DNA of 64,000 nt from Runella sp. (GCA_023254175.1 JALQYJ010000023.1:1-64000); one strand, 5' to 3'; positions 18,953 through 27,193 are shown, counted from the stretch's first letter. Notes: generated from the letters alone by a model not told the origin. Program-made: numbers and translations.

Positions 18953-19047
18953 CTCCCAACCCCGAAGGGGAGTTCTTTGTTCGGGGAATCTCTGCCCTAG
19001 TTGAGAGATTAAACTATAAATCCCCCCTTCGGGGGCAAGGGGGCTTT
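18953..19047. repeat. inverted pair of GC-rich palindromes with a central hairpin
   Basis: A 109-base gap holds three hairpins. The first (about 18953-18975) is the reverse complement of the element type at 16558 (core CCCCGAAGGGG). The second, AATCTCT/AGAGATT (18987-19010), is a perfect 7-bp stem. The third (19022-19047) reads CCCCCCTTCGGGGG then AAGGGGGCTTTT, ending 13 bases before the coxM ATG. The head-to-head arrangement resembles REP doublets. Confidence 0.6.
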
Positions 19048-19060
19048 TAAGCATTTAAAC

Positions 19061-19918
19061 ATGATACCACAAGCAGTTGATTATAAACGCGCAGGGTCGG
19101 TGAGCGAGGCGATTAGCCTTTTGGCAGAAAACCCAGATGCAAAAATTTTGGCAGGCGGCCACAGCCTTATTCCCGCCATGAAGCTTCGTCTCAACAGCCC
19201 TTCATTGTTGATTGACATTGCTCGTATTCCCGAGTTACGCTACATCGAAGTCCGTGATGGTGGCGTGGCGATTGGAGCTGCCAGTACACACCATGACATT
19301 ATTTCCAATGCAGAAATTCAGAGTCGCTACGGGGTAATGATTGAAGCAGGAGAACTCATTGGTGATACCCAGGTTCGCAATGTAGGTACTTTGGGCGGAA
19401 GCATAGCCCATGCCGACCCCTCGGCAGACTGGCCTGCGGCCTTGATTGCCCTCAATGCCAGTATCAAAGTAGAAGGCCCCAACGGTGCCCGTGAGATTCC
19501 AGCGACGGAGTTTTTCTTAGGGTTTTTCTACACGGCCCTCGAAGAAGGCGAAATTGTTACTGAAGTTGTGCTTCCAGCCCCTGCGGCAGGTTCGCGCAGT
19601 GTTTATCGTAAGTTTATGCAACCTGCCTCTCGTTTTGCGATTGTAGGTTGTGCCGCTTCGGTCACTATTGATGGCGGCACTATCACCGATGCCACTATTT
19701 CCTTGACGGGCGTAAGCGCCGACGGTGCCTTTTTGGACGAAGCCGTAGGAGCTGCGCTTATCGGTAAGTCTGCCTCTCTCGAAACCATCGAAGCAGCCGC
19801 TAATGCCGCCGCCGAAGGGGTTGAGTTGAATGAAGATCATTATGCTTCGAAAGCCTATCGTAAACATCTGGCCAAGGTATATACCAAACGCGCATTGGCA
19901 GGTGCTTGTGGCTTATAA
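19061..19918 (+). CDS. coxM: molybdenum hydroxylase FAD-binding subunit (CoxM-like)
   Basis: A 285-aa flavoprotein subunit. FAD-binding motifs are AGGHSLIPAMKLRL (residues about 32-45) and GTLGGSIAHADPSADWP (about 108-124), both diagnostic for the CoxM/XdhB family. The C-terminal CO-dehydrogenase flavoprotein domain follows. It accepts electrons from the CoxS clusters and passes them to an acceptor, probably quinone. The length is standard. It is the last gene of the cluster and is followed directly by a strong terminator at 19926-19960. Confidence 0.92.
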   Translation: MIPQAVDYKRAGSVSEAISLLAENPDAKILAGGHSLIPAMKLRLNSPSLLIDIARIPELRYIEVRDGGVAIGAASTHHDIISNAEIQSRYGVMIEAGELIGDTQVRNVGTLGGSIAHADPSADWPAALIALNASIKVEGPNGAREIPATEFFLGFFYTALEEGEIVTEVVLPAPAAGSRSVYRKFMQPASRFAIVGCAASVTIDGGTITDATISLTGVSADGAFLDEAVGAALIGKSASLETIEAAANAAAEGVELNEDHYASKAYRKHLAKVYTKRALAGACGL

Positions 19919-19925
19919 GTAGTGT

Positions 19926-19960
19926 GGGCGGGTTACTTTACTCATAACCCGCCCCATTTT
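19926..19960 (+). terminator. intrinsic terminator after coxM
   Basis: Perfect 10-bp stem GGGCGGGTTA (19926-19935) with TAACCCGCCC (19945-19954), followed by CATTTTTAC. It closes the cox operon just before the convergent gene. Confidence 0.8.
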
Positions 19961-20532
19961 TACTCTGGTATCAACACCAGTCGTTTGTCAATATCCTGTA
20001 ATTTATATTTTATCTCCCGAACTCCACCCGTTGCTTTGGCATTGATATCACCTGAGAGATAAATAGGAAACTGCCGAATCAGGTGATCATCTGCCATTTT
20101 GAACATGTCGTGCCCCATGTACCCTTTCGATAATTCGGGCGTCAGAGGAGCCATGTGGATTTTGTCAAACGAGTCGGGGAAAAATTGGTAGCCATATACT
20201 TTTCCAAAAGCTCCGCTGCCGTACGTACACGAATAGATATAAATCTCTGGGGAATTGTTTTGGTCCAAGTCAGACGTTTCGGCATTAATGACCCAACCGT
20301 CGGTTTTCTGGCGAATCGTAATTAATAATTGGTTATTACGGCTCACTTTCATCACCATTTCACGCACAGCTCCCGCCTCACTTGTACTGATTTCGAATTG
20401 ATGTTTCTTAAAAATAAGCGTTTTTTCGAAGCGTTCGACGTTAATATCTTCCGTTATAGGTGGGCGCAATGAAGTTACCATTGTCACTACAACAAGGGTA
20501 CTTAAAAGCAGTATTTTCCCAAACTGAATCAA
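19960..20532 (-). CDS. exported protein of unknown function
   Basis: A 190-aa protein with a signal peptide (IQFGKILLLSTLVVVTMVTS) and then a beta-rich domain. It contains SDLDQNNSPEIYIYS, a calcium-loop-like DxDxN motif reminiscent of VCBS/FG-GAP-type repeats, then SGAFGKVYGYQF and KYKLQDIDKRLVL near the end. I do not recognise the family. The start is a TTG at 20532, since the only internal ATG (residue 18) would destroy the signal peptide; a GGAGG lies about 17 bases upstream. It converges on coxM and is unrelated to it by sequence. Confidence 0.65.
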   Translation of the reverse strand: MIQFGKILLLSTLVVVTMVTSLRPPITEDINVERFEKTLIFKKHQFEISTSEAGAVREMVMKVSRNNQLLITIRQKTDGWVINAETSDLDQNNSPEIYIYSCTYGSGAFGKVYGYQFFPDSFDKIHMAPLTPELSKGYMGHDMFKMADDHLIRQFPIYLSGDINAKATGGVREIKYKLQDIDKRLVLIPE

Positions 20533-20840
20533 ATTTTCAGAAATATATAGCCTCCAATGAAGCCATTTTGTGCTTCAATAAACGATATTAAACGTCTTTC
20601 TGTTAAAACACAAGCAAAAAAACGGCCAAAAGTACTTTCGTGATACAACTACCTCTTTTGAGGTCTTATAACTCACTACTTTTTTACACTCTGCCTAACA
20701 AACGATAAAATAAAAATGTACTTAAACTGGCTTGAGTGCAATTGAGCAAGAGCCTCTTCTTTTACAAAAAAACGTTGATTTTTACCAATCCAATGAGTGT
20801 TGACACAGTGTATACAAATTCATTTATTTTAGGTAGAAAC
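20533..20840. other. intergenic region without a recognised gene
   Basis: AT-rich spacer of about 300 bases upstream of the minus-strand exported-protein gene. On the plus strand TACTTTCG (20633-20640) is a one-off match to TAnnTTTG, and the next feature is the terminator at 20841, leaving room for a transcript of roughly 230 nt. No open reading frame of interest was seen. Confidence 0.3.
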
Positions 20841-20873
20841 AAAAAAGCAAGGGCCATAAGTCCTTGCTTTTTT
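20841..20873. terminator. intrinsic terminator, bidirectional
   Basis: A 12-bp stem AAAAAAGCAAGG/CCTTGCTTTTTT (20841-20852 and 20862-20873) with A and T runs on both sides. It lies 34 bases past the ccmF stop and ends the ccm operon. Confidence 0.82.
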
Positions 20874-20906
20874 GTTATTTTTCGAACGTTCCAATAACCT
20901 AGTCTA

Positions 20907-23462
20907 TTATTTTTCCAGCTCAACACCCTTATCCCTAATCAGGCGAAACTCCCTAAAACGACGTAAAGTTGAAAGTGCAAAACCAATCACGAGCACAAGC
21001 GTTCCAATCCAAAGCACATTGATAAGCGGCTTCTCAACTGCTTTCATTACAATGTAGTCTCGTTGTTTCGAATTCACTGCAAAGCTAAAGGTGCCCGTTT
21101 TAGGGTCAATTTCCATGAACTGAATCCGCAATCCAAGTTCTTCGCTTACTTCGGGCTTCCGCATTACCATACGGTCTTGGTTGATGGCAAACGTAGGTGC
21201 AATGAAGTACTCACGTTCTTTATCCAATACCTTGATTTGTGCTTTTACTGCAATGTCGTTGGGATTCAACGAAACTCCCTCAACGGCATTAGTGCGGGTA
21301 ACACTTTCGAGCACCGCCACGTAGTCATTGACAAAAAACGTATCCTGCAACGCCACTCGAAAATTTTCGGTAGGCGACCATTCCTCTGTCTCGCTGGGGT
21401 TTCCTCCCACAGTCACAAACGAATACAAATCTTTATTGAGTTCACGTTTAATGTCAGGCGACACCACCAATCCCATACGTTTATTAAACTGCGCCCGCGG
21501 AAAAAGTGTCGTGATGCGACCCGTCGGTTCGCGGTATTCCACTTCGTAGAAAACGTTTTCGGGATACACCGCTACCGTATCGCCTTTTTTATGGTAAGTT
21601 TTTTCGCCAACTGTAATATCTCTCAAACAAACCGCGTGGAAATCACCCTCAATAATATCTAACCAACTACTTGGTACGTACTGCGGTACATCACGGATTT
21701 CGGTCCGAGGACCACGGTAGGTCAACAAATAATCGCCCATACGCGTCGATTGGCCCAGCCAAAGCAAGACATTTTCTTTGTTTTCTTTATTATCGTCTTT
21801 GGTAAAAAAGTCGTCTTTTGAAATCAAAAGCCCCGAGCCATTGAGCGACACTACCTTTTGATACCCCGAAGACCATAAAATACCAATCAACATCAATGCC
21901 ACGCCAATGTGGGTAATCGCTCCCCCTGAAAGTCGGTAGCTTCCTTTGAGCACCCCCAAAATAATAACCATATTTGCCACTAACGCAAACACCGAAGCCG
22001 TCAGCAAAGCGATGTAGGGAAGTTTATTAATTCCCCCAAATGTGATAAGCAAAGCAGTGATAAACAATGAAATCCAAAGGGGCGTTAGCAAATCCTGCAT
22101 TTTACCCTTTTGAACACGTTTCCACCAAAAATACTGGCCAATACCCGTCAAGATGGCAATGACCGCAAAAAACCAGAGTTGGAATTTTGTATAATACGTT
22201 ATGGCATCGGTAGGTGGTGCTAGTTTAGATACCCCTCCAAAACTTTCCACGATTTTGTTCCAAACAGGAATAGAAGTAGGGATAATCACCTGAAAACTTG
22301 CCAAACAAATCACGGTGGCCCCAATAAAAAGCCAAAACTCCCGCGAATAGGTCGAGACTTCTTCGGCATCAGTAGGGAGCAATTTCCAAGCACGGGCCGA
22401 AATAATAACCGAAACCGCAATAAAAGCCAACAAATAGAGCAACAACTGCCCTGAAAGCCCTAAATCGGTGAAGGAGTGTACAGAGGCATTTCCTAAAATT
22501 CCGCTCCGGGTAAGGAAGGTTGAATACAAAATCAGGATAAATTGAGCAATCACCAAAATCACCGAAGCTTTGAGCGCCGAAGCATTTTTCTTGGCAATAA
22601 TCATGGTGTGCAAGGCGGCAATTCCTACCAACCAAGGCACATAAACAGCATTTTCGACGGGATCCCAACTCCAGTAACTATTGAAACTCAGGGTTTCGTA
22701 GGCCCAATAGCCCCCCATCAAGATACCCACGCCCAAAATCACGCCCGTTAGAAGCATCCAAGGCAAGGCTGGCCGAAGCCATTCTATGACTTGTTTTCTC
22801 CAAAGCCCTGCCATCAAATACGCAAACGGAACGAGCGTAAGCGCAAAACCCAAAAACAGCGTAGGTGGGTGAATCACCATCCAGTAATTTTGGAGTAAAG
22901 GATTAAGGCCATTTCCGTCTTGAGGAACAAAATTCGGATTAGCAGCCCAAACTGGCAAGTCGGGCATGGCTTCACGCATGGTCAAGAAAGGCGTACTTCC
23001 AATTTTGAAATCAATGCCAGGAATAATAACGCCCAGAATCATCGAGGTCAAAAACGCCTGTACCAACGTATAGACGGTCATCATAGGAGCTTCCCAGAGC
23101 TTGTTGGTACGGATTAAGATAACCCCTAAAACAGCTTGCCAAAACATCCAAAGCATAAAACTGCCTTCTTGGCCTTCCCAAAAGCACGAGAGCATATAAT
23201 ACCACGGTAACGCTTTCGAGGAGTGGCTCCACGCGTAGTGATACTCAAAATGGTGCCCATAAATAATGGTGTATAACGTGACGCACACGCCCAAAATGGC
23301 CGCCGCGTGTACGTAAAAAGCCCCTCTTGCGAAGCGCTTCCAAGCACTAAGTTCTAACGAATCGGGTCGTAACAGCGTAACACGCAAATAAGCATAAGTG
23401 GCTACTAATGCCGTTACAAACGATAAAATGACGAGAAGGTGTCCTAAGTTTCCGAGGGTCAT
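20907..23462 (-). CDS. ccmF: cytochrome c maturation heme lyase CcmF
   Basis: An 851-aa polytopic inner-membrane protein with about 15 membrane spans. It ligates heme to apocytochrome c in System I maturation. Visible features are the WWD-type domain GYWAYETLSFNSYWSWDP followed by VENAVYVPWL, conserved HHFEYHYAWSH, VIHPPTLFLG (heme-ligand His region) and a large periplasmic domain near residues 560-810. It is longer than E. coli CcmF (about 650 aa) because of this C-terminal domain, which is usual in Bacteroidota. It is the last gene of the operon, 12 bases after ccmE. No ccmH or ccmI gene is adjacent. Confidence 0.93.
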   Translation of the reverse strand: MTLGNLGHLLVILSFVTALVATYAYLRVTLLRPDSLELSAWKRFARGAFYVHAAAILGVCVTLYTIIYGHHFEYHYAWSHSSKALPWYYMLSCFWEGQEGSFMLWMFWQAVLGVILIRTNKLWEAPMMTVYTLVQAFLTSMILGVIIPGIDFKIGSTPFLTMREAMPDLPVWAANPNFVPQDGNGLNPLLQNYWMVIHPPTLFLGFALTLVPFAYLMAGLWRKQVIEWLRPALPWMLLTGVILGVGILMGGYWAYETLSFNSYWSWDPVENAVYVPWLVGIAALHTMIIAKKNASALKASVILVIAQFILILYSTFLTRSGILGNASVHSFTDLGLSGQLLLYLLAFIAVSVIISARAWKLLPTDAEEVSTYSREFWLFIGATVICLASFQVIIPTSIPVWNKIVESFGGVSKLAPPTDAITYYTKFQLWFFAVIAILTGIGQYFWWKRVQKGKMQDLLTPLWISLFITALLITFGGINKLPYIALLTASVFALVANMVIILGVLKGSYRLSGGAITHIGVALMLIGILWSSGYQKVVSLNGSGLLISKDDFFTKDDNKENKENVLLWLGQSTRMGDYLLTYRGPRTEIRDVPQYVPSSWLDIIEGDFHAVCLRDITVGEKTYHKKGDTVAVYPENVFYEVEYREPTGRITTLFPRAQFNKRMGLVVSPDIKRELNKDLYSFVTVGGNPSETEEWSPTENFRVALQDTFFVNDYVAVLESVTRTNAVEGVSLNPNDIAVKAQIKVLDKEREYFIAPTFAINQDRMVMRKPEVSEELGLRIQFMEIDPKTGTFSFAVNSKQRDYIVMKAVEKPLINVLWIGTLVLVIGFALSTLRRFREFRLIRDKGVELEK

Positions 23463-23474
23463 GTTGAGTATAAT

Positions 23475-23909
23475 CTACAGTTTAGCAGCCGTAGCTTCTT
23501 TAAAATCAGGCTTTTCGTTGGTGTATTTTGAAGGGCACTTCATCAAGATTTTATTACAAGCGAAGTGGTCGCCTTCCATACGCCCAATGACAACTACTTG
23601 CTCCGACTTGTCAAAATCTTGGGGTTTGGGGCTACCATACACTACTTTTTTAACAACTTTGTTGGTATCGGCTAGCATAAACTCAAAGTAGTTGGGGTCC
23701 ATGACGGGGTCGTACTTCATTCCCACAATCTGTCCGTTTGTATCTTTGGTGAGTTTTCCCACCACGTGAATTTCAGTTTTCTCACCTTCTTTGGCCAATT
23801 CCTCGGCTTCCGTAAAGTTGGAATACGTACTGGCGTTTCCGTAAGTCGAAACGATGATTCCAATCGCAATCGCGATGACTATAAGTCCAAAAATGTGTAT
23901 CTTTTTCAT
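23475..23909 (-). CDS. ccmE: heme chaperone CcmE, cysteine-type variant
   Basis: A 144-aa membrane-anchored periplasmic heme chaperone: one N-terminal helix (residues 5-22) and an OB-fold domain with IHVVGKL, YFEFMLAD and VVVIGRMEGD. In E. coli CcmE the heme-binding residue is the His of an HxxxY motif. Here the equivalent reads KCPSKY, giving C125-P-S-K-Y129, a CxxxY motif as known from archaea and Desulfovibrio. Heme would be attached through Cys. It sits 12 bases upstream of ccmF and 24 bases downstream of a decayed toxin gene that interrupts the ccmD-ccmE junction. Confidence 0.9.
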   Translation of the reverse strand: MKKIHIFGLIVIAIAIGIIVSTYGNASTYSNFTEAEELAKEGEKTEIHVVGKLTKDTNGQIVGMKYDPVMDPNYFEFMLADTNKVVKKVVYGSPKPQDFDKSEQVVVIGRMEGDHFACNKILMKCPSKYTNEKPDFKEATAAKL

Positions 23910-23933
23910 TTGTTTACTGATTTTTGATGCTTA

Positions 23934-24097
23934 CTAAATTCGTGTTACTCCGTACTCTTCAAATAATTGTTCTTTTGTTATAATACTTAGGTTATCAGTC
24001 AACGCCTGCGCAATCAATGTCCCATCAAGTGGGGCGCAATGATGAAACGGGAGTTGAGATAGTTTATTAATATATGTGTATCTAATAGGTATTTCAT
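23934..24097 (-). pseudogene. PIN-domain (VapC-like) toxin relic
   Basis: The minus strand starts with ATG at 24097 giving MKYLLDTHILIN, the canonical first strand and first catalytic Asp of a PIN toxin. After about 12 codons the similarity moves to another frame, which gives LSQLPFHHCAPLDGTLIAQA then LTDNLSIITKEQLFEEYGVTRI, the C-terminal third of the fold. Roughly 70-80 central residues are missing. The usual HRDPFD core is degraded to HHCAPLD. A full VapC is about 125-135 aa. This is a non-functional remnant with an internal deletion and frameshift. Confidence 0.75.
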
Positions 24098-24314
24098 AGA
24101 TACATATACTCTTTAAAGTCCTCCAGAGGCTCATCAAAATCATCAGGCATGATTATATTATTTTCCCTTTAAAGCTCCCAAAACTAGTTTCCGTTCTTTC
24201 TGGCGTTGATTCTCCTTGGGCTTTATATACCAAAAAATCAACAAAGTCTTCTACCTCTGTTTGTTTTTTCAGTGGTAGTTTTTCGATTTGGGCTATCAAA
24301 TCTAAAAGGCTCAT
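24094..24314 (-). pseudogene. DUF2281-type antitoxin, frameshifted
   Basis: From ATG 24314 the frame gives a 53-aa product, MSLLDLIAQIEKLPLKKQ through FVDFLVYKAQ to FGSFKGKII, then TAA at 24153. The typical family C-terminus, MPDDFDEPLEDFKEYM, is present but in another frame (24150-24094). A single-base loss near 24155-24165 explains this. The ATG overlaps the ccmD stop codon (ATGA), and the second-frame stop overlaps the toxin ATG (ATGA again). Both are hallmarks of an originally coupled antitoxin-toxin pair. The truncated 53-aa peptide might still be made. Confidence 0.72.
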
Positions 24315-24547
24315 TTTTTTGCTTGTTTTTCTAGCTTTGAAACTTTCCTATCTATATTCACCAAAAAGGCAATAATCCCCACAAAAATGACCGATATAAC
24401 CGCAAATACCACCCAAATTTTACCATCAGCCCGCATTTGATCAGCCATTGAGATTTCCTGTTCAACAGCTTGTTGTGCAAATAGGTTTAAAGAAACCAAC
24501 ACAAAAAGAAGGGTAGTGATAATAATGTTTTTGCTATATTTTTTCAT
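24311..24547 (-). CDS. CcmD family small membrane protein
   Basis: A 78-aa protein in the ccmD position of the operon. It has an N-terminal signal-like hydrophobic segment (IIITTLLFVLVSLNLFAQ), an acidic loop with EQEISMADQMRADGK, a second membrane helix WVVFAVISVIFVGIIAFLV and a charged tail NIDRKVSKLEKQAKK. Bacteroidota CcmD-family proteins look like this. By analogy with E. coli CcmD it would help release holo-CcmE from the CcmABC complex. Its stop overlaps the start of the antitoxin relic. Confidence 0.75.
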   Translation of the reverse strand: MKKYSKNIIITTLLFVLVSLNLFAQQAVEQEISMADQMRADGKIWVVFAVISVIFVGIIAFLVNIDRKVSKLEKQAKK

Positions 24548-24605
24548 TTCAACTCGTTATTTTAGATTGTCCATTTTTTATTTTTAACCTTTTGATTGCC
24601 ATCAT

Positions 24606-25262
24606 CTAATCTGCCTGCTCCTCCAACTTGCGTACTCGCACTCGTACCGTAGCCATCCATGTTCCAAGTAATCCCCAGCCAATCACAGCGGGATAAAACA
24701 CTCGTCGCATTTGGTTGTCCATGTCCAATTCGCTAAACGCGGGGTTACCACCGTTTCCAGGGTGCAATGAATCGGTTAAGCGAGGAAGAATAAAAATAAG
24801 AGGAATGAACACCGCATAGGCCAAAATATTATATACCGCTGAAATACGCGCCCGACGCTGTTCATCATCAAACGACCCGCGCAAAATTAAGTAGGCAAAG
24901 TACATCAACATACTGATGGCGACGCTGTTGAGCTTAGGGTCACTTGGCCAAGGGTCGCCCCACGTAACGGACGCCCACAGCGAGCCCGTAGCGCAACCCA
25001 AAATCCCCAACAAAATAGCTACGTTGGTAAATTCTACCGATTTGAGGTCGTATTGTAAATCATTGGTACGTAAATACTTAATGGCATACACCAGTGAGGT
25101 TGTGAGCATCGCAATCATGGCAAACCACATCGGTACATGAAAATACACGTTACGAATACTTTCGTTCAAAATGGCACGGCGAGGAACCGTCCCCATCAAT
25201 CCAAAGTAAAGCGTATAAGTCAGCAGTAGCACCGCTACTATTTTCCACCAATTATTCTTCAT
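24606..25262 (-). CDS. ccmC: cytochrome c maturation protein CcmC
   Basis: A 218-aa inner-membrane protein with six membrane segments. It is a heme-handling protein that loads heme onto CcmE. Conserved regions are VYFHVPMWFAM (first heme His), the WWD-related loop GSLWASVTWGDPWPSDPKL, and SDPKLNSVAISMLMYFAY; the second His lies in LTDSLHPG. The tryptophan-rich loop is shorter than in E. coli CcmC, as in other Bacteroidota. It lies 19 bases from ccmB and 58 from ccmD, clearly the same operon. Confidence 0.9.
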   Translation of the reverse strand: MKNNWWKIVAVLLLTYTLYFGLMGTVPRRAILNESIRNVYFHVPMWFAMIAMLTTSLVYAIKYLRTNDLQYDLKSVEFTNVAILLGILGCATGSLWASVTWGDPWPSDPKLNSVAISMLMYFAYLILRGSFDDEQRRARISAVYNILAYAVFIPLIFILPRLTDSLHPGNGGNPAFSELDMDNQMRRVFYPAVIGWGLLGTWMATVRVRVRKLEEQAD

Positions 25263-25281
25263 AAGGTATTACTTTAATTCT

Positions 25282-25944
25282 CTAACTACGCCACAAATAA
25301 GGAAACAAAATTAAGGACAAACTAACCACGATGGCATCCAACGCCAACAAAATCATGACTTCTTCCGAACTAGACCCACGGTCTAGGCCATCGAGTGCAT
25401 TTTTTGCTAACTTCATCACCATCAACAACATAGGGATAATCACGGGAAAACTCAGAATCGCCATCAAAGCGCCGTTGTTTTCGGCTTTGGAGGCAATCCC
25501 CGCCACCATCGTCAACGACGACGCAAAGCCGATACTTGACAAAAAAATCGTTACTAAATACATCCACAAATCACCGACAGGATTACCCATCACAAAAGCG
25601 TAAAACCCAAAACCCGTCAACGACAATACCAGCATCAATCCCGAATTATAAATGATTTTGGAAAGAATAATGCCTTGTGGGCTTGCGATGGTATAATAGT
25701 ACAAAAGGCGTCCAGCGCGTTCTTGGGTAAAACTTTTAGAAATGGCATTAACCGCCGTAAACAAAATAATAATCCAGAACAACGTGTTCCACATAATGGG
25801 CGTCAGCTGGTTGGATTTGAGTTTAAAACTCAAATAACAGACAAACACCGTACTTACAATGTACAACAGCATCCCGTTGAGGGCGTAGCGTTGGCGCCAT
25901 TCGAGGGTTATTTCTTTTCCGATGAGGGTACGAAGTTCTTGCAT
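25282..25944 (-). CDS. ccmB: heme exporter protein CcmB
   Basis: A 220-aa permease with six membrane spans, the membrane partner of the ATPase CcmA. The start is the ATG at 25944 (MQELRTLIGKEITLEWRQR), matching the family N-terminus. An in-frame TTG at 25971 lies upstream of the -7 element at 25951-25958 and is rejected. Conserved stretches are WIIILFTAVNAISKSFTQE and ASPQGIILSKIIYN. It is the first gene of ccmBCDEF. The gene for CcmA, normally next to ccmB, is not in this window. Confidence 0.9.
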   Translation of the reverse strand: MQELRTLIGKEITLEWRQRYALNGMLLYIVSTVFVCYLSFKLKSNQLTPIMWNTLFWIIILFTAVNAISKSFTQERAGRLLYYYTIASPQGIILSKIIYNSGLMLVLSLTGFGFYAFVMGNPVGDLWMYLVTIFLSSIGFASSLTMVAGIASKAENNGALMAILSFPVIIPMLLMVMKLAKNALDGLDRGSSSEEVMILLALDAIVVSLSLILFPYLWRS

Positions 25945-25950
25945 CAGGGG

Positions 25951-25958
25951 CAAAATTA
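25951..25958 (-). promoter_or_regulatory. -7 promoter element for the ccm operon
   Basis: Minus-strand TAATTTTG is a perfect TAnnTTTG match ending only 6 bases before the ccmB ATG. The transcript would be almost leaderless. It supports the ATG start and separates the operon from the MFS gene upstream. Confidence 0.5.
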
Positions 25959-26007
25959 CGACACAAACCAACGCGTTGTACTGAGGAAGGTCATTAGTTT
26001 TTAATTT

Positions 26008-27165
26008 TTATCCAACTACGGTGCGATGCGTGCGTTTGCACCACAACAGGTACCCCAACGACGCTAGCGCCAAAACCGACGAAACATAAAAGGCCACGGG
26101 GATATTGGCGAACTTTCCGCCGTACCACCAGCCCGACCACCACGCCCCTACACCAATGCCTGCCTCAAGCGCAATGTACATGGTTGCCAATGCCCTTCCG
26201 CGATAGTCGGGGTGACTGAGGTCTATGGTCCATGCGGTTAAGGTAGGCGTGTTGAGTCCCCACGAAAGACCAAACAAAATCGCCGCCGTCCAAAAACTCC
26301 ACACCGATTGGCTAACGCCCAAAATACCCATCCCAACCGCTAAAAGTATGGACGAAACAATCATCACAGGAACCCGCCCATAGACATCAGACGACTTACT
26401 CGCAAACACCCGTATCACCAACGAAGCAATGGTATAGACCGTAAAAAACAGCCCTTTATTATGAATCCCGAGGGTTTTGCTCACGTCTGGAATGAGCGTC
26501 AGAATAACTCCTGACGAAAATGAAACGGCAAACATCACCAAAAACACGTTGAGTACGCGCGGTTCAAACAAATCGGAACGACTGATTTTGAGCATACTCA
26601 ATCGGAAACGTTCTTTTTGAACCAACGTTTCTTTCATGTTGAGCAAAATCAAAATCGACAACAACGCAAACGCCGATGACACAAAAAACATGGGGTTGAT
26701 GCCCATCGACATCGTGAGGTAACTTCCAATGGCGGGTCCTAATGACATGCCCGTTGCGGTAAAAATCCCTAACATCCCCGCCGCCTCTCCACGACGATTT
26801 TCGGGAATGATGTCGGCGACGTAAGCCGCCGTCGCGGTTGGTTTTGTTCCCGTTGAGAATCCGTGTAAAAAGCGAAGCAACAAAAAGCCCCACACCACGT
26901 GGACAAAAGGGTAAAACAAGCTCGCCACACAGCACACCAACGACCCAAAAGCCATGACAGGTACCCGACCAATGGTATCGGTCAGTTTGCCACTAAATGG
27001 CCGCGACAATCCAGCCGTAAAAGTAAAAAGGGCAATAATCAACCCGATATGCGCTTGTCCTCCCATTGCGGTTAGGTAATCGGGCAATTCGGGAATCATC
27101 ATTTGAAAACTGGCAGAAAATAGGAAGTTACTAAGGCATAGAAGCCAAAATTGCAAATTGTACAT
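26008..27165 (-). CDS. MFS transporter
   Basis: A 12-helix major facilitator of about 385 aa. The start is the ATG at 27165 (MYNLQFWLLCLSNFLF). An upstream in-frame start at 27246 would run through the terminator of the preceding gene and adds a polar stretch unlike MFS N-termini. The diagnostic A-motif between helices 2 and 3 reads SGKLTDTIGRVPV, and the equivalent in the second half is ASKSSDVYGRVPV. Family similarity is to the YfkL/tetracycline-type drug exporters, but the substrate is unknown. It lies between the Uma2 gene and the ccm operon, with separate signals for both. Confidence 0.85.
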   Translation of the reverse strand: MYNLQFWLLCLSNFLFSASFQMMIPELPDYLTAMGGQAHIGLIIALFTFTAGLSRPFSGKLTDTIGRVPVMAFGSLVCCVASLFYPFVHVVWGFLLLRFLHGFSTGTKPTATAAYVADIIPENRRGEAAGMLGIFTATGMSLGPAIGSYLTMSMGINPMFFVSSAFALLSILILLNMKETLVQKERFRLSMLKISRSDLFEPRVLNVFLVMFAVSFSSGVILTLIPDVSKTLGIHNKGLFFTVYTIASLVIRVFASKSSDVYGRVPVMIVSSILLAVGMGILGVSQSVWSFWTAAILFGLSWGLNTPTLTAWTIDLSHPDYRGRALATMYIALEAGIGVGAWWSGWWYGGKFANIPVAFYVSSVLALASLGYLLWCKRTHRTVVG

Positions 27166-27193
27166 ATCGACACTAATCGGTGGAACAAAAAAC

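Noticed and set aside
15412-19918. Calling the cox cluster a true aerobic CO dehydrogenase
   Set aside because: The active-site loop is AYRGAGR (form II), without the copper-binding cysteine of form I.
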